Of a stretch of DNA of 64,000 bases, positions 63,994 to 64,000 are shown piece after piece. Position 1 is the stretch's first letter; the number at the start of each line of letters is the position of its first letter. Source of the stretch: Limimaricola cinnabarinus (GTDB taxonomy: Bacteria > Pseudomonadota > Alphaproteobacteria > Rhodobacterales > Rhodobacteraceae); the NCBI RefSeq assembly GCF_002723615.1, contig NZ_KZ304951.1, positions 331,344 to 395,343 on the forward strand. The letters run 5' to 3'. Made by a program: the position numbers and the translations under genes. A model generated the notes under the pieces. It saw only the letters and a list, made by a program, of their open reading frames with translations, searched no databases and was not told where the DNA came from.

Positions 63994-64000
63994 GGCGCGG

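Overview
The window is about 64 kb of a high-GC (roughly two-thirds G+C) alphaproteobacterial chromosome. Gene content and gene order point to Rhodobacterales/Rhodobacteraceae (roseobacter or Paracoccus-like). Supporting features are the aroK-aroB / xerD / HlyC-CorC neighbourhood, the yajC-secD-secF-Mth938-ccmABCDG string, der-bamB-yfgM, the IalB-family protein, and an intercistronic motif (GCGTATTT..GGAAAGATGAAC) that occurs twice. This is mainly core chromosome: no insertion sequence, prophage, rRNA operon or CRISPR array was seen. The species cannot be named from the sequence alone.

Layout. 1-4 kb: cobalamin genes, with cobK and cbiD on minus and a divergent cobA-cobB pair on plus. 4-10.5 kb: an MFS transporter, a squalene/phytoene-synthase-fold protein resembling complex I assembly factor NDUFAF6, citramalate synthase cimA, cysS (with a compositionally foreign 3' end) and a PLP aminotransferase. 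10.5-17.3 kb: an outer-membrane beta-barrel, aroB-aroK, and on plus a three-gene overlapping set (small membrane protein, unknown secreted protein, xerD) followed by a CorC/HlyC-type CNNM protein. 17.3-18.3 kb: a small NTF2-like gene behind a GGAAC-N16-CGTT promoter, then an RNA-rich intergenic region with an orphan terminator and a promoter-plus-hairpin unit. 18.3-21.7 kb: an IalB-family protein and a minus-strand lpxD / acyl carrier protein / ketoacyl synthase group. 21.7-27.5 kb: divergent L,D-transpeptidase and DUF882 genes with two dyads between them, trigger factor, tRNA-Leu(UAG) and the bifunctional NAD(P)H-hydrate repair gene. 27.6-31.9 kb: glnB-glnA, an unknown gene and purB.

32-36 kb holds the most interesting locus: a LuxR-type regulator divergent from a second autoinducer-binding protein that has no DNA-binding domain, followed by an orphan FliG homologue that keeps its torque-generating charges, an LpxL-type acyltransferase and a DUF1223 protein. 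36-46 kb: acnA, a dihaem cytochrome c, and a long minus-strand string running yajC-secD-secF-Mth938/NDUFAF3-like-ccmA-ccmB-ccmC-ccmD-ccmG, in which ccmA appears to start at CTG. 46-52 kb: serS, a TspO-like membrane protein, and der-bamB-yfgM. 52-60 kb: an RND efflux pair and a Bcr/CflA-type MFS pump with matching promoter-operator sites, plus an Atm1-type ABC exporter. 60-64 kb: a LOG-family protein, a two-gene stress-like operon behind a second GGAAC-N16-CGTT promoter, sodB and a GSCFA-domain protein.

Two regulatory themes link distant genes. One palindromic operator sits on the promoters of both efflux systems. One EcfG-like promoter architecture precedes two small putative stress loci. Starts were chosen by conserved N-termini, Shine-Dalgarno spacing and 4-nt overlaps, and several remain uncertain as noted in the entries.
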